Origin: Prevotellaceae bacterium
GTDB lineage: Bacteria > Bacteroidota > Bacteroidia > Bacteroidales > Paludibacteraceae
Length of the DNA: 64,000 bases
NCBI GenBank assembly: GCA_020636675.1
Contig: JACJXK010000008.1
Location: 28,794 to 92,793, forward strand
Direction of reading: 5' to 3'
The position numbers were made by a program, and so were the translations under genes. The notes beneath the pieces were generated by a model. The model saw only the letters and a list, made by a program, of their open reading frames with translations, was not told the DNA's origin and did not search any database. Shown here one piece after another: positions 33,904-42,972 of the stretch (position 1 is the stretch's first letter; each line of letters begins with the position of its first letter).

Positions 33904-36900
33904 TTATTTTATAATAGTAACCGAATAGCCTTCGTTTATCTTATCCATCAGCTGCTTCTTCAGCGTGTCAAGATAGCCATCCACATCATCTTCATTATTT
34001 AATGGAGTGACGGTTCTTGTCCTCAGGGCCATTGTAGTATCTTTCCGTTCGGCTGCTTGTTTCGGATAACCCTTGTCTCCTGTATGATTATGATCCGGTT
34101 CAACAACAGGCTTGGGAGCACGCTCACGCACTACTTTTTGAATACGGGCAGCTTGTTCGGCATAGAAATTATCCGTGTTGGTGTTTATTTGCAATACCGA
34201 CAGCGAATTCGATTTGGTCTTTAACTGAATCGTGGCTTCACGGTCGCTCAAAACCGACTTGTCGACCTCCTGTTGTTGGGCGGAGCTTTCCAGCAAGTCG
34301 AATGTCTCGTTATAGGCTTTCTTTATCTGTTCCCGTAAAGCGTTGCGTTGCTCATCAAGAGCAGCGGAAAGGCTATTGCGCATCTTGATGGTTTCACGTA
34401 TCTTAATAGGCCATCCCATGTGTTCGAAACTCTCGATGGCTTCAATCTGCTCCTTGTAGTCCGCACCGAGTGCATGGAAATTCTCCCGGTTGTTACGGGC
34501 AAAGTCAATAATGTTTTTATAATTGTCCATCTGGTCATGAAGGAACCCGATCACTTCCTTACAAGTGTCCATCAACAGACGTGCGTAGTCACGTCTCTCA
34601 ATTACAGCATTGAAAAACTTTTGTGAATCACGCACGGCAAGCCATTCGTCAAACAAGTCGATTGCTTCACGAATAGGTTTGATAAAAGGACATGAACCAT
34701 ACTGATTTTCTATCTTCTTATAGGCATCACGGCGATGGGACAAACTGTTTTCGCCTTCATCATCCCGGCAAAGGCGAAGGATCTGCGTGCTGTCTGTGGT
34801 GGCAAAGGTGGCCGTTATTCCAAATATATCTTTCCAAGCGTCGGCAAACTGCGACACCAGTTCCTGCGAGATAGCCTGAGCCTGGCGAATGGTGAACTTA
34901 TTCTTTTCGGCTACGATATGAGAAGCCACTGTGTTCGTCTCCACATTCGGGTTGTTGGCATAAGAGTAGTCCCGTTTATGACGGCGCACCAGTTCATTGA
35001 CCACGAAGATGGTACAGATGTCGTCCCAGCCATAAGGAGCTTTGCTGAACTTAGAGAGTATGTCTGCCACGTTTACCTCTGCGAACTGTTTGTTCAGATA
35101 GATTTCCACCTCATGCTCTGCCGGAGTGAGCTCCGTATTTAATCCGTCATAGTCGCCCGGATTGACACCACGGACGATAGCCTGTTTCAGCGCATCAGTA
35201 GTATAGACCATATCACTACGCTGCACCAAATTAGCTTTGGTGTAGATGCTGCCCATGTGTTTGTCGATGGCAACCTTGTAGCGGTCGTTACCTTTCTTGG
35301 CTCCAAATTCCACGTCGTCTATAACGCTCAATCCGGAGATAATAGGGCAAGAGTCAAGAATCTTGTGGAATTCAGGAGCTATCTGCATATTATATATGTC
35401 ACTTGCACGCTTCTCGAATTCTTTTCGTGTATTGGCATTCTCCTCACTGTTTGCGGGTGTTGACATATAACTGTTCACCTGGCAGTACCAGTAAAAGGCA
35501 TTGTAAAGACGTTTGTTGTCATGAAATTGCTGACCGACATAGTAAACCAAGCGGTTGCTTTGGTTGTGGAGGGCGAGCATTTCAGGGCTGTCATAGTCGC
35601 AATCCATCGTGAAATCTATCACTATATCCGGATTGTTGCTCAAGAACGAACGCTGTTTGATGGTTGCACCTACGGCAAACGAGCGAGTCGCATACAGCTC
35701 CTTATTCTTGATGGCGGTGATATATTTGAAGAAGATGTCCTTCAGCTCTTCCGCCTGACGGTTGTTGTCTACAGGTTGGCTCTGAATAAGCGCGGCGACC
35801 TTCATCTCCTCTTCTGAATAGAAGCTGTAGGCCTCTACCGCACCATTCTTGCCTTGTTCGGGACGGATGATGTTGTTGTCGCTCAAGTATTCCACAATCT
35901 TTTCCACTTCGTTCTTTATGTTCAGACGAGGAGTTTCCGTGTCGTTGATAAGAAGGCTTGTGATATTGTCGATGTTGGCAGGAAATATCAATTTATCATT
36001 GGTGGAGATGTTGCATATCATGAACAGCACATTGGCTATACGTTTAGCCAACTGAGGATTACGTTTGTAGGTGGCAGCCATGCGTATGGCATTGTCTACG
36101 GCCTTCTGGCCTTTGGCCTGCAAACCTTCCTCAAACATGTTGTTATAGAGTTCGTCAAAAGAGATGAATTTGCCAAGTTCCGCATCCGCATTTTTCTTGG
36201 CAGTAGCGTGGATTACCTTGATGATGCTTCTCTCATTACCCTTTACTTCTTTGGCCACATATCCAAGATTCAGAAAAGAGTTGAACACTTGCATGATCAA
36301 TTTGAACTGGTAAGGCACAAAAGGATAGTATGCGATGAAGGCTTCCTGATTCTCGTATGACGCATAAGAGTTGGGCAGCTTGAACTGCAGGTTGAAAGAA
36401 GGTGACTTTTGTTTGTATAAGTCAGCTAATGTATCAATTACATCTTCCTTTTTATCCAAGATACGTTTTTGGGTGATTACTTCTGGCTGAGTTCCCTTTA
36501 GTGATACTTTAACCTCAAAACGTCCTTTAATCTTACCCTCTTTATCTTTCTCTTCATTGATATGGCAATCATCCATTATCTCACTCAAATCTTGCTGGGC
36601 GGTACAAACCACCCACACTTTATTACCGCAGGCCTCCGAGAGTTTGGTGATGATCTCTTGCAAGTTCAGATATCGGTCACGCTCTTTGTTGATGAATTGG
36701 GAGACCTCGTCGGCCAAAAGGATGAGGCGGTAGTCTTCCCCCTTATCCTTGATGAAAGAAGCCAGCTCCAAACCGAAGCGGTCAATGCTCATGGTGGTGT
36801 CACGCTTAATGATACGTTCACGGATACTCTCTTTGTCAAGGGTAGGAGCCAGCTCTTGTGCTATATCAAGCACCATACCAAGTTCATTGTCAATCAAGTC

Positions 36901-37527
36901 TGCCGCTTCGCCCGGATCCTCCCAATTGCCGCCTTCTTCGGCAATACGTTCTTTGAAGCGTTCGAAAACGCCTTTCTCAAAAAGTGGCTTTTCGAGGTTC
37001 TGAGCTAATGTGATGTTGAATTTATTGAAGCCACGCTTGCCGTTGAACTCATTCCAGAACACGTGCAAGAAAGCCTTCTTCTTATCGGTGGAGTTGTCAT
37101 ATGAAGTTTCAAGGTTAAAGATACAGTTGTCAATAGTGGCACCTTTCAACCAGTTTGCGACACTCAACAATTGCTCAAAATCAAATCCAAGATCATGCTT
37201 GTCGTCAAGAGGGTCTATCGCTTTCACCGCATCAAGAAGACGAGACAAAGCTTTCTCCTGCGTGGAAGGAGTGATACAATAATCCAGATATTTCAGGAAG
37301 TGAGACTTACCCGAGCCGTAGTATCCGTCAATCCATATTCCAACATGGTCGAAGGGACGATTATTCTTGATCGCATCAAGAATACGAAATAAGCCATTGA
37401 TGATCTCGTCTGTGAATACATATTCCTCAATTTCCGTCTTCTGTGTCTCGGCGTCAAACTTGGTGGCGCTAACAGCAGGATTTACAGCACGTTTTATGGG
37501 ATTGTTATATAAATCTTTAAGTTTCAT
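33904..37527 (-). CDS. brxC: BREX system P-loop protein BrxC (PglY)
   Basis: A 1207-residue ATPase, a core subunit of BREX. Walker A GYYGSGKSHF is at residues 68-77, an N-terminal lead is typical (MKLKDLYNNPIKRAVNPAV), and the Walker B-like YRLILLADEVSQFI lies near residue 265. The remainder includes the long C-terminal region seen in BrxC/PglY and a low-complexity basic stretch before the end. It starts 32 bases after brxB and is intact. A membrane role is not indicated. It probably bridges the methyltransferase and the PglZ/BrxB components. Confidence 0.96.
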   Translation of the reverse strand: MKLKDLYNNPIKRAVNPAVSATKFDAETQKTEIEEYVFTDEIINGLFRILDAIKNNRPFDHVGIWIDGYYGSGKSHFLKYLDYCITPSTQEKALSRLLDAVKAIDPLDDKHDLGFDFEQLLSVANWLKGATIDNCIFNLETSYDNSTDKKKAFLHVFWNEFNGKRGFNKFNITLAQNLEKPLFEKGVFERFKERIAEEGGNWEDPGEAADLIDNELGMVLDIAQELAPTLDKESIRERIIKRDTTMSIDRFGLELASFIKDKGEDYRLILLADEVSQFINKERDRYLNLQEIITKLSEACGNKVWVVCTAQQDLSEIMDDCHINEEKDKEGKIKGRFEVKVSLKGTQPEVITQKRILDKKEDVIDTLADLYKQKSPSFNLQFKLPNSYASYENQEAFIAYYPFVPYQFKLIMQVFNSFLNLGYVAKEVKGNERSIIKVIHATAKKNADAELGKFISFDELYNNMFEEGLQAKGQKAVDNAIRMAATYKRNPQLAKRIANVLFMICNISTNDKLIFPANIDNITSLLINDTETPRLNIKNEVEKIVEYLSDNNIIRPEQGKNGAVEAYSFYSEEEMKVAALIQSQPVDNNRQAEELKDIFFKYITAIKNKELYATRSFAVGATIKQRSFLSNNPDIVIDFTMDCDYDSPEMLALHNQSNRLVYYVGQQFHDNKRLYNAFYWYCQVNSYMSTPANSEENANTRKEFEKRASDIYNMQIAPEFHKILDSCPIISGLSVIDDVEFGAKKGNDRYKVAIDKHMGSIYTKANLVQRSDMVYTTDALKQAIVRGVNPGDYDGLNTELTPAEHEVEIYLNKQFAEVNVADILSKFSKAPYGWDDICTIFVVNELVRRHKRDYSYANNPNVETNTVASHIVAEKNKFTIRQAQAISQELVSQFADAWKDIFGITATFATTDSTQILRLCRDDEGENSLSHRRDAYKKIENQYGSCPFIKPIREAIDLFDEWLAVRDSQKFFNAVIERRDYARLLMDTCKEVIGFLHDQMDNYKNIIDFARNNRENFHALGADYKEQIEAIESFEHMGWPIKIRETIKMRNSLSAALDEQRNALREQIKKAYNETFDLLESSAQQQEVDKSVLSDREATIQLKTKSNSLSVLQINTNTDNFYAEQAARIQKVVRERAPKPVVEPDHNHTGDKGYPKQAAERKDTTMALRTRTVTPLNNEDDVDGYLDTLKKQLMDKINEGYSVTIIK

Positions 37528-37559
37528 AATAATAGAATTGTGTATTTCCTTTCAAATGA

Positions 37560-38171
37560 TTAATCGTTGATGAGCAAAGTCGCCCTATACGTGTGGTTGT
37601 CTTGCAGAGTGTCGAATAACTTGAACGAGTTTTGGTCTCGATGTCCCGGATAAAAAACTATTATTTTATATTTGCCGGTATCATTATAATCTTCATAGAG
37701 TGCCAAAAACTCATTCACACGAAGATACGGATACATACTGCCAATGCCATGTAAGAATACATATGGACGCTTGTAATCATCCTTAATGCTTATGTGGTCG
37801 GTTATGCGTTGATGTATGTATTGGACAAATTCAGGACTATGGGCATTCCTTACAAGAGTATCTTGCGTGTTGTGAGCTTTCGAAGGGTCTGACTTTTCCT
37901 TTTCAAGCTGATATTTGAGCATGCTCGGATACTTCAGAAATTTCTTTTGGTCAAGAAAATGGCAAAACTCGTCGAACAGGTTCAGCGTTAATACATCCAC
38001 ATAATTGGTAGGGCGTATCAAGTTGGCCTTGAACTCCGCAATTTGGCGACGTATGTCATATTCTTTTTCTGCCGGATATTGGTAGATAAAGAAATTGTAG
38101 AACAAATCTCCGTTTTCAGTGTCTTGAAAGCCGGGACTGTTAAGCTTATCATCTAATTCCTTTATTGTCAT
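37560..38171 (-). CDS. brxB: BREX protein BrxB (DUF1788)
   Basis: A 203-residue soluble protein with DUF1788 features: the N-terminal MTIKELDDKLNSPGF, then PTNYVDVLTLNLFDEFC, VFLHGIGSMYPYLRVNEFL and a C-terminal KIIVFYPGHRD segment. BrxB is a core type I BREX component of unknown mechanism, thought to contact PglZ. The gene overlaps brxA by four bases (ATGA) and precedes brxC. The length is normal for the family. Confidence 0.95.
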   Translation of the reverse strand: MTIKELDDKLNSPGFQDTENGDLFYNFFIYQYPAEKEYDIRRQIAEFKANLIRPTNYVDVLTLNLFDEFCHFLDQKKFLKYPSMLKYQLEKEKSDPSKAHNTQDTLVRNAHSPEFVQYIHQRITDHISIKDDYKRPYVFLHGIGSMYPYLRVNEFLALYEDYNDTGKYKIIVFYPGHRDQNSFKLFDTLQDNHTYRATLLIND

Positions 38172-38791
38172 ATCAGTCTCTTTTTAATCGATTCAATCTG
38201 ATAAGGCTGCAAAAGGCAAGCTTCCAGAAACCAAGATTCGCCATGAACCATGTAGTAATCGTAATTATTGCAACTTAAAGATAATAAGTTGTTCCGGTTG
38301 TCCATCATATTCGCTTTTCTCAGGATGGAAAGATATGCACTTGCCACCTTTTTCTTGGTTGCTTCTGTCCATGAGTCCACAAATTCGTCACGAGCGGAAA
38401 TCTCGTTAAACTCCATCATGATATCATCCAATGAGACTGATTTGGATATTGAGTGCCATCTTTTCATCGTTACACTTATATGGAAGTCGAAAAGAATTTT
38501 ATAGGTCTTGAGTATGACCAAAAGATTGGCCGCCCTACGGTCATTTTCGTCCATTTCCTTATAATCCGACCAAAAAGGAGTAGACATGGTCTTGTACCTT
38601 CTGACAATCTCCGCAATGATTCTTTTACGGGATGTCTCCGAATTTATATGAAGCAGTCTGTTGTTTGTTGCTTCATCCTTCAGAAGACTATCGCTGTCTT
38701 CTGATTGCAGCAAAGGCAATAGAATAAATGTCTCCTCCAAAAGGAAACCTCCGCCTGTCAACGCAGCTGTATATGGACTATTCTTTTTCAT
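38168..38791 (-). CDS. brxA: BREX protein BrxA (DUF1819)
   Basis: A 207-residue DUF1819 protein: YTAALTGGGFLLEETFILLPLLQ at the N-terminus is diagnostic, and the C-terminal ICY/DYYMVHGESWFLEACLLQPYQIESIKKRL is typical of the family. BrxA binds DNA and is the first gene of type I BREX operons. I chose the ATG at 38791 (MKKNSPYTAALTGGG); the longer frame would begin with a TTG. The sequence immediately upstream is an insertion-sequence remnant, so the native promoter may have been altered. Confidence 0.95.
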   Translation of the reverse strand: MKKNSPYTAALTGGGFLLEETFILLPLLQSEDSDSLLKDEATNNRLLHINSETSRKRIIAEIVRRYKTMSTPFWSDYKEMDENDRRAANLLVILKTYKILFDFHISVTMKRWHSISKSVSLDDIMMEFNEISARDEFVDSWTEATKKKVASAYLSILRKANMMDNRNNLLSLSCNNYDYYMVHGESWFLEACLLQPYQIESIKKRLI

Positions 38792-38861
38792 CACAATTGT
38801 TTTTTGCAAAGTTCCATATGGTCGGCGCAGTCATCCGCACCGAAAGTTTTCCGGCATTATC

Positions 38862-38990
38862 TTGTATCGAGTGGGTAACGAAAGCCTTCGCCTCCATTGA
38901 TGCGATACGCCATGTCAATATAGTATCCATGTTGCAAATGTACTATTTTCTTCCCTCTTCTGAAATCATTATCTCGTTGATTAGACACAG
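38862..38990 (-). pseudogene. Remnant of a transposase C-terminus upstream of brxA
   Basis: The minus strand reads IDMAYRINGGEGFRYPLDT then a stop. This resembles MVYYINGGESFLYPLKST-stop at 48.64-48.71 kb and shares ATCAATGGAGGCGA and TACCCACTC at the DNA level. Both look like the same transposase end. It joins the truncated GNAT copy without a recognisable boundary. Confidence 0.5.
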
Positions 38991-39008
38991 ATTCTGTTTC
39001 TTGTAGAC

Positions 39009-39153
39009 ATTCGTTGTATATGGCTGTGATGGTTGCAGCGTCTTCTTTCCTTACTTTTCTGACCATTTCTTTCTTTCGCTTGTCTGCCAACATCTTTTTC
39101 AAAATTACAACTAACGTCCGACATGGGCGAATGCCTCTGCCAAATATGGAGTT
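39009..39153. repeat. Right direct repeat bracketing the BREX island
   Basis: Copy of 22491-22639 in the same orientation. It contains the start of a second GNAT gene (minus strand, ATG at 39066: VRKVRKEDAATITAIYNE), cut off after about 16-18 codons where the sequence changes to the transposase remnant. Confidence 0.8.
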
Positions 39154-39434
39154 TACGCTACCAATGAAAATCGGGGCTATGGCGCAGAACCACTAAAAAG
39201 ATTGCAGTCGTATGATTTCAAGCATGCCTATGTGGGTGCGGATGGAGGTGTGTGCCCAAAATTAAATTATACAAAGGAGCTGTACGAAAAATCAAGGGGA
39301 AATGCTACACATCCTATATTTGGCAATATTCATTTATCATTACAATTTATGGAACAAAGTCTGCAGAAAACAGAAAAGGCATACAAAAGAAGAGTTCTTT
39401 TGTATGCCTTTCCGTTTAAATTATGAAATGGATT
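39154..39434. other. Gene-free stretch between the BREX island and cysteine synthase
   Basis: 281 bases. One plus-strand frame reads NENRGYGAEPLKRLQSYDFKHAYV and continues to about 39424 without a good start; it may be a gene fragment, but I do not recognise it. The right end holds the terminator at 39375-39411. Confidence 0.5.
39375..39411 (-). terminator. Terminator downstream of cysteine synthase
   Basis: A 16-bp perfect stem, AAAGGCATACAAAAGA (39375-39390) with TCTTTTGTATGCCTTT (39396-39411), flanked by A/T-rich sequence on both sides. It can act for both strands and ends the purM-prfA-cysK unit. Confidence 0.85.
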
Positions 39435-40340
39435 TTAATCCCCAAAATTATCGAACATCTTTGTACTTAGATACTTCTCCGCCCTATCCGGGAAGACAAC
39501 CACAATATTTCCATGGTCAATCTGCTGAGCCGTCTTAACGGCAGCCAGCATAGCCGCACCGCTACTCATCCCCGCAAATATTCCCTCTTGGGCTATTATC
39601 TCACGGGCCATAGCAATGGCCTCCTCACTCTCCACCATAATCTGCTTATCGATGCGTGACGGATCATAAATGGCAGGGACTATTGCCTCCTCCATGTTCT
39701 TCAAGCCTTGAATATAATGGCCTTTGATAGGATGAGCGCAGACCACCTTAATGTCGGGCTTGTGCTGCTTCAGAAACTTGGAGATTCCCATGATGGTACC
39801 CGAAGTTCCTAAGGCACAAACAAGATAATCTATATTACCTTCCGTCTGCTCCCATATCTCCGTAGCCGTCGTTTCATAATGCGCCTGATAATTGGCCGCA
39901 TTGGAGAATTGGTCCGGCATGAAGTATTTCTCAGGATTCTCGTTCACCAGTTTATGCGCCATTCGGATGGCACCGTCCGTACCCTCATTGGCCGGCGTAA
40001 GGATAACCTTTCCACCATAGGAACGGATAATCTTTCTTCGTTCAATGGAGACGGCAGAGCTCATCACAATCTCCACCTTATAGCCCTTCACGATGCCGGC
40101 AATAGCCAACCCAATGCCCGTATTTCCGGAAGTAGGTTCTATAATCACCTTCCCGGGCACAAGCTTACCTTCCCGTTCCGCCTGTTCCACCATTTGGACG
40201 GCAATCCGGTCCTTTATGCTACCTGTCGGATTGAAGCCCTCCACCTTGGCAAAGATATTCACGTTCTTGTTAGGACACAATCTGTTTATCCTCACCATAG
40301 GCGTATGGCCTATCGCTTCCAATATATTATTACAAATCAT
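39435..40340 (-). CDS. cysK: Cysteine synthase (O-acetylserine sulfhydrylase)
   Basis: A 301-residue PLP enzyme that makes cysteine from O-acetylserine and sulfide. The PLP lysine is in PTGSIKDRIA near residue 43, the substrate loop is TSGNTGIGLA near 71, and the glycine-rich phosphate cup is CALGTSGTIMGISK near 175. The EEAIAMAREIIAQEGIFAGMSSGA segment near 240 is characteristic. It is the last gene of a unit with prfA and the purM-like gene. It touches the BREX island on its downstream side. It could be classed as CysK or CysM; I favour CysK. Confidence 0.95.
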   Translation of the reverse strand: MICNNILEAIGHTPMVRINRLCPNKNVNIFAKVEGFNPTGSIKDRIAVQMVEQAEREGKLVPGKVIIEPTSGNTGIGLAIAGIVKGYKVEIVMSSAVSIERRKIIRSYGGKVILTPANEGTDGAIRMAHKLVNENPEKYFMPDQFSNAANYQAHYETTATEIWEQTEGNIDYLVCALGTSGTIMGISKFLKQHKPDIKVVCAHPIKGHYIQGLKNMEEAIVPAIYDPSRIDKQIMVESEEAIAMAREIIAQEGIFAGMSSGAAMLAAVKTAQQIDHGNIVVVFPDRAEKYLSTKMFDNFGD

Positions 40341-40382
40341 CTACGCTTCTTCTCTTCAAATTCTGCTGAAAAAGGTTCAACT

Positions 40383-41468
40383 CTATAGTTCACTCTCTTT
40401 AAGCCGTTCAGCATTCTCGGCTATGATAAGTTTGTCTATTATTTCCTGAAGTTCGCCACCGACAATAGCCTGCAGATTATACAGAGTCAGGTTGATGCGG
40501 TGATCCGTCACCCTACCCTGCGGATAGTTATAGGTACGGATTTTCGCCGAGCGGTCGCCGGTAGAGACCATTGTCTTTCGTTTCGATGCTATTCCATCCA
40601 GATATTTCTGGTACTCCATATTATAGATACGGGTACGCAATTCAATCATGGCCTTCGCCTTGTTTTTGAGCTGCGACTTCTCATCTTGGCATTGCACCGT
40701 GATACCTGTCGGTATATGGACCAGACGGATAGCCGAATAGGTGGTGTTGACAGACTGGCCTCCATGACCGGAAGCGCAGAAAATATCCGTTCGGATGTCC
40801 GACTCCTTCAAATCAATGTCAAACTCATCAGCCTCCGGCAGGACGGCCACCGTAGAAGCCGAGGTATGCACACGTCCCTGCGTCTCCGTAGCCGGCACAC
40901 GCTGCACGCGATGCACACCCGATTCGTACTTGAGCGTGCCATATACGTTATCTCCGGAAACGGTGAATATAATCTCCTTATAACCGCCCGAAGTTCCCTC
41001 ACTAAAACTCGTTATTTCAATCCGCCAGCCTTTTGACTCGCAATACTTCGAATACATGCGGAAAAGGTCGCCGGCAAAGATAGCCGCCTCATCACCGCCC
41101 GTACCACCACGAATCTCCATTATCGCATTCTTTCCATCTTCAGGATCGGCAGGAATAAGGAGCAGCTTGATCTCCTCCTCCATCTCAGGCACCTTAGGTT
41201 CCAGCTCGTCCATTTCGGACTTCGCCATCTCCCTCATCTCCTGGTCGGTCTCCACCTCCAAGATCTCCTTCGCCTCCGATATGTGGGCAAGTATGGTCTT
41301 ATACTCCTTGCGGGCTTTCATGATGCGCTCCAAATCGCTATATTCCTTGTTTAGCTTTACGAAACGCTTCATATCGGCAATCACAGCCGGGTCCGTAATG
41401 AGAGTGGAAATCTCCTGGAACTTGTTCTCCAATCCGTCCAACTTCTCCAACAATGTAGTTTCTGACAT
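40383..41468 (-). CDS. prfA: Peptide chain release factor 1
   Basis: A 361-residue class I release factor that reads UAA and UAG. The GGQ catalytic motif lies in [19 protein letters not shown] near residue 230 and the stop-codon tripeptide PAT in [20 protein letters not shown] near residue 190, which marks RF1 rather than RF2. No internal frameshift is present. It follows the purM-like gene by 40 bases and precedes cysteine synthase by 42 bases on the same strand. Confidence 0.98.
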   Translation of the reverse strand: MSETTLLEKLDGLENKFQEISTLITDPAVIADMKRFVKLNKEYSDLERIMKARKEYKTILAHISEAKEILEVETDQEMREMAKSEMDELEPKVPEMEEEIKLLLIPADPEDGKNAIMEIRGGTGGDEAAIFAGDLFRMYSKYCESKGWRIEITSFSEGTSGGYKEIIFTVSGDNVYGTLKYESGVHRVQRVPATETQGRVHTSASTVAVLPEADEFDIDLKESDIRTDIFCASGHGGQSVNTTYSAIRLVHIPTGITVQCQDEKSQLKNKAKAMIELRTRIYNMEYQKYLDGIASKRKTMVSTGDRSAKIRTYNYPQGRVTDHRINLTLYNLQAIVGGELQEIIDKLIIAENAERLKESEL

Positions 41469-41508
41469 ATTATATATTAACGAGTTACTATTTTATAACC
41501 TTTAGAAA

Positions 41509-42675
41509 TCAATATTGGAACTTTCCGTATTCGCTCTCGATAAGAAGTTCTGTCTTATCCGAAGCCTCCACGAAACCAACAACGCGGCCATCAATGCCAA
41601 ACGACCTCGAGATGCCGATCACCTCTTCCGCCTGTTCAGGAGAAACATATATCTCCATACGATGACCCATATTAAACACCTTATACATCTCCTTCCAATC
41701 TGTTCCAGACTGTTTTTGTATGGTCTTAAACAATGGAGGGACAGGGAACATATTGTTTTTCGTAATCTTCACATTCTCTACAAAATGAAGCACTTTGGTC
41801 TGTGCACCACCCGAGCAGTGGATCATACCATGTATTTCCGGACGCATCTCGTCAAGGACCTTCTTGATGACAGGGGCATAGGTACGGGTTGGAGAAAGCA
41901 CCATTTTACCAGCCTTGAGCGGAGAGTCCTCCACATCATCCAATAGGCCAAGCTGACCAGAGTAGATCAACTCCGACGGAACTGCGGCATCATAGCTCTC
42001 CGGATATTTTTCAGCCAGATATTTGGCGAAAACGTCATGGCGGGCAGAAGTCAATCCATTGCTTCCCATTCCGCCGTTATACTCCTTCTCATAACGAGCC
42101 TTTCCGTAAGAGGACAGACCCACAATCACGTCGCCCGGACGGATATTGGCATTGTTGACAATATCAGCACGCTTCATTCTACAGGTAACCGTACTATCTA
42201 CAATGATGGTTCGCACCAAATCGCCCACGTCGGCAGTCTCACCACCAGTAGCGTAAACGCCCACTCCCATCTCGCGGAGTTCGGCGAGTAGTTCGTCCGT
42301 TCCGTTGATGATTGCGGAGATAACCTCACCGGGAACCAACAGTTTATTTCTTCCGATCGTAGAAGATACCAAGATGTTATCCGTAGCACCAACACAGAGC
42401 AAGTCGTCGATATTCATAATCAAAGCATCCTGCGCGATACCCTTCCATACGGAAAGGTCGCCCGTCTCTTTCCAATAGATATAAGCCAGAGACGATTTAG
42501 TACCGGCACCATCAGCATGCATGATGTTACAATAGTCCGGGTCACCTCCCAATATATCAGGGATAACCTTACAGAATGCTTTCGGGAATATACCCTTATC
42601 TATGTTCTTAATCGCATTGTGCACATCCTCCTTGCTTGCGGACACGCCTCGTAAATTGTATCTTTGATCGCTCAT
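41509..42675 (-). CDS. purM: Phosphoribosylformylglycinamidine cyclo-ligase (AIR synthase), PurM-like
   Basis: A 388-residue protein expected to close the imidazole ring in purine synthesis (FGAM to AIR, ATP-dependent). The ATP-grasp-like PurM core shows DILGGDPDYCNIMHADGAGTKSSLA, NIDDLLCVGATDNILVSSTIGRN, ATGGETADVGDLVRT and GLSSYGKARYE. It is longer than the approx. 345-residue E. coli enzyme, as is usual in Bacteroidales. It is the first gene of a three-gene unit. The assignment rests on family features. Confidence 0.93.
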   Translation of the reverse strand: MSDQRYNLRGVSASKEDVHNAIKNIDKGIFPKAFCKVIPDILGGDPDYCNIMHADGAGTKSSLAYIYWKETGDLSVWKGIAQDALIMNIDDLLCVGATDNILVSSTIGRNKLLVPGEVISAIINGTDELLAELREMGVGVYATGGETADVGDLVRTIIVDSTVTCRMKRADIVNNANIRPGDVIVGLSSYGKARYEKEYNGGMGSNGLTSARHDVFAKYLAEKYPESYDAAVPSELIYSGQLGLLDDVEDSPLKAGKMVLSPTRTYAPVIKKVLDEMRPEIHGMIHCSGGAQTKVLHFVENVKITKNNMFPVPPLFKTIQKQSGTDWKEMYKVFNMGHRMEIYVSPEQAEEVIGISRSFGIDGRVVGFVEASDKTELLIESEYGKFQY

Positions 42676-42757
42676 ATCTATGAATTATAACTATTTTATC
42701 CGGAATAAGAAATCCTCTTTATTTCAGCCCTTTATAAAAAAAGCCAAAAACGAAGCA

Positions 42758-42789
42758 CAAAATTAATGCAAAAAAAACGCTTAGACAAA
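42758..42789 (-). promoter_or_regulatory. Predicted promoter of the purM-prfA-cysK unit
   Basis: Minus strand: TTTG at 42789-42786, a 20-base spacer, and TAATTTTG (42765-42758), a perfect TAnnTTTG. It lies about 83 bases before the purM start. The spacer is one base longer than consensus. Confidence 0.55.
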
Positions 42790-42972
42790 TTAGAACAAAT
42801 GAATTTAGTCCAACAATGGACAAGTAATCAAGAAAAGACCCGGATATTTTTCATCAACAGCCCTCTTTTTTTAACATAAATAGTTTATCTTTACCAAACA
42901 GATTGCAGACAAGAATGATTTGTTCCTTCTGGAATTCAAATTGTCATCATACTACAAAAAAAAACTTCGGAC

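Noticed and set aside
39154..39434. Plus-strand frame of about 74 codons beside cysteine synthase
   Set aside because: No plausible start signal and no recognised family; possibly a fragment, so not listed as a gene.
40341..40382. Possible cysteine-responsive riboswitch before cysteine synthase
   Set aside because: The gap is only 42 bases and shows no conserved fold; the gene is read from the purM promoter.
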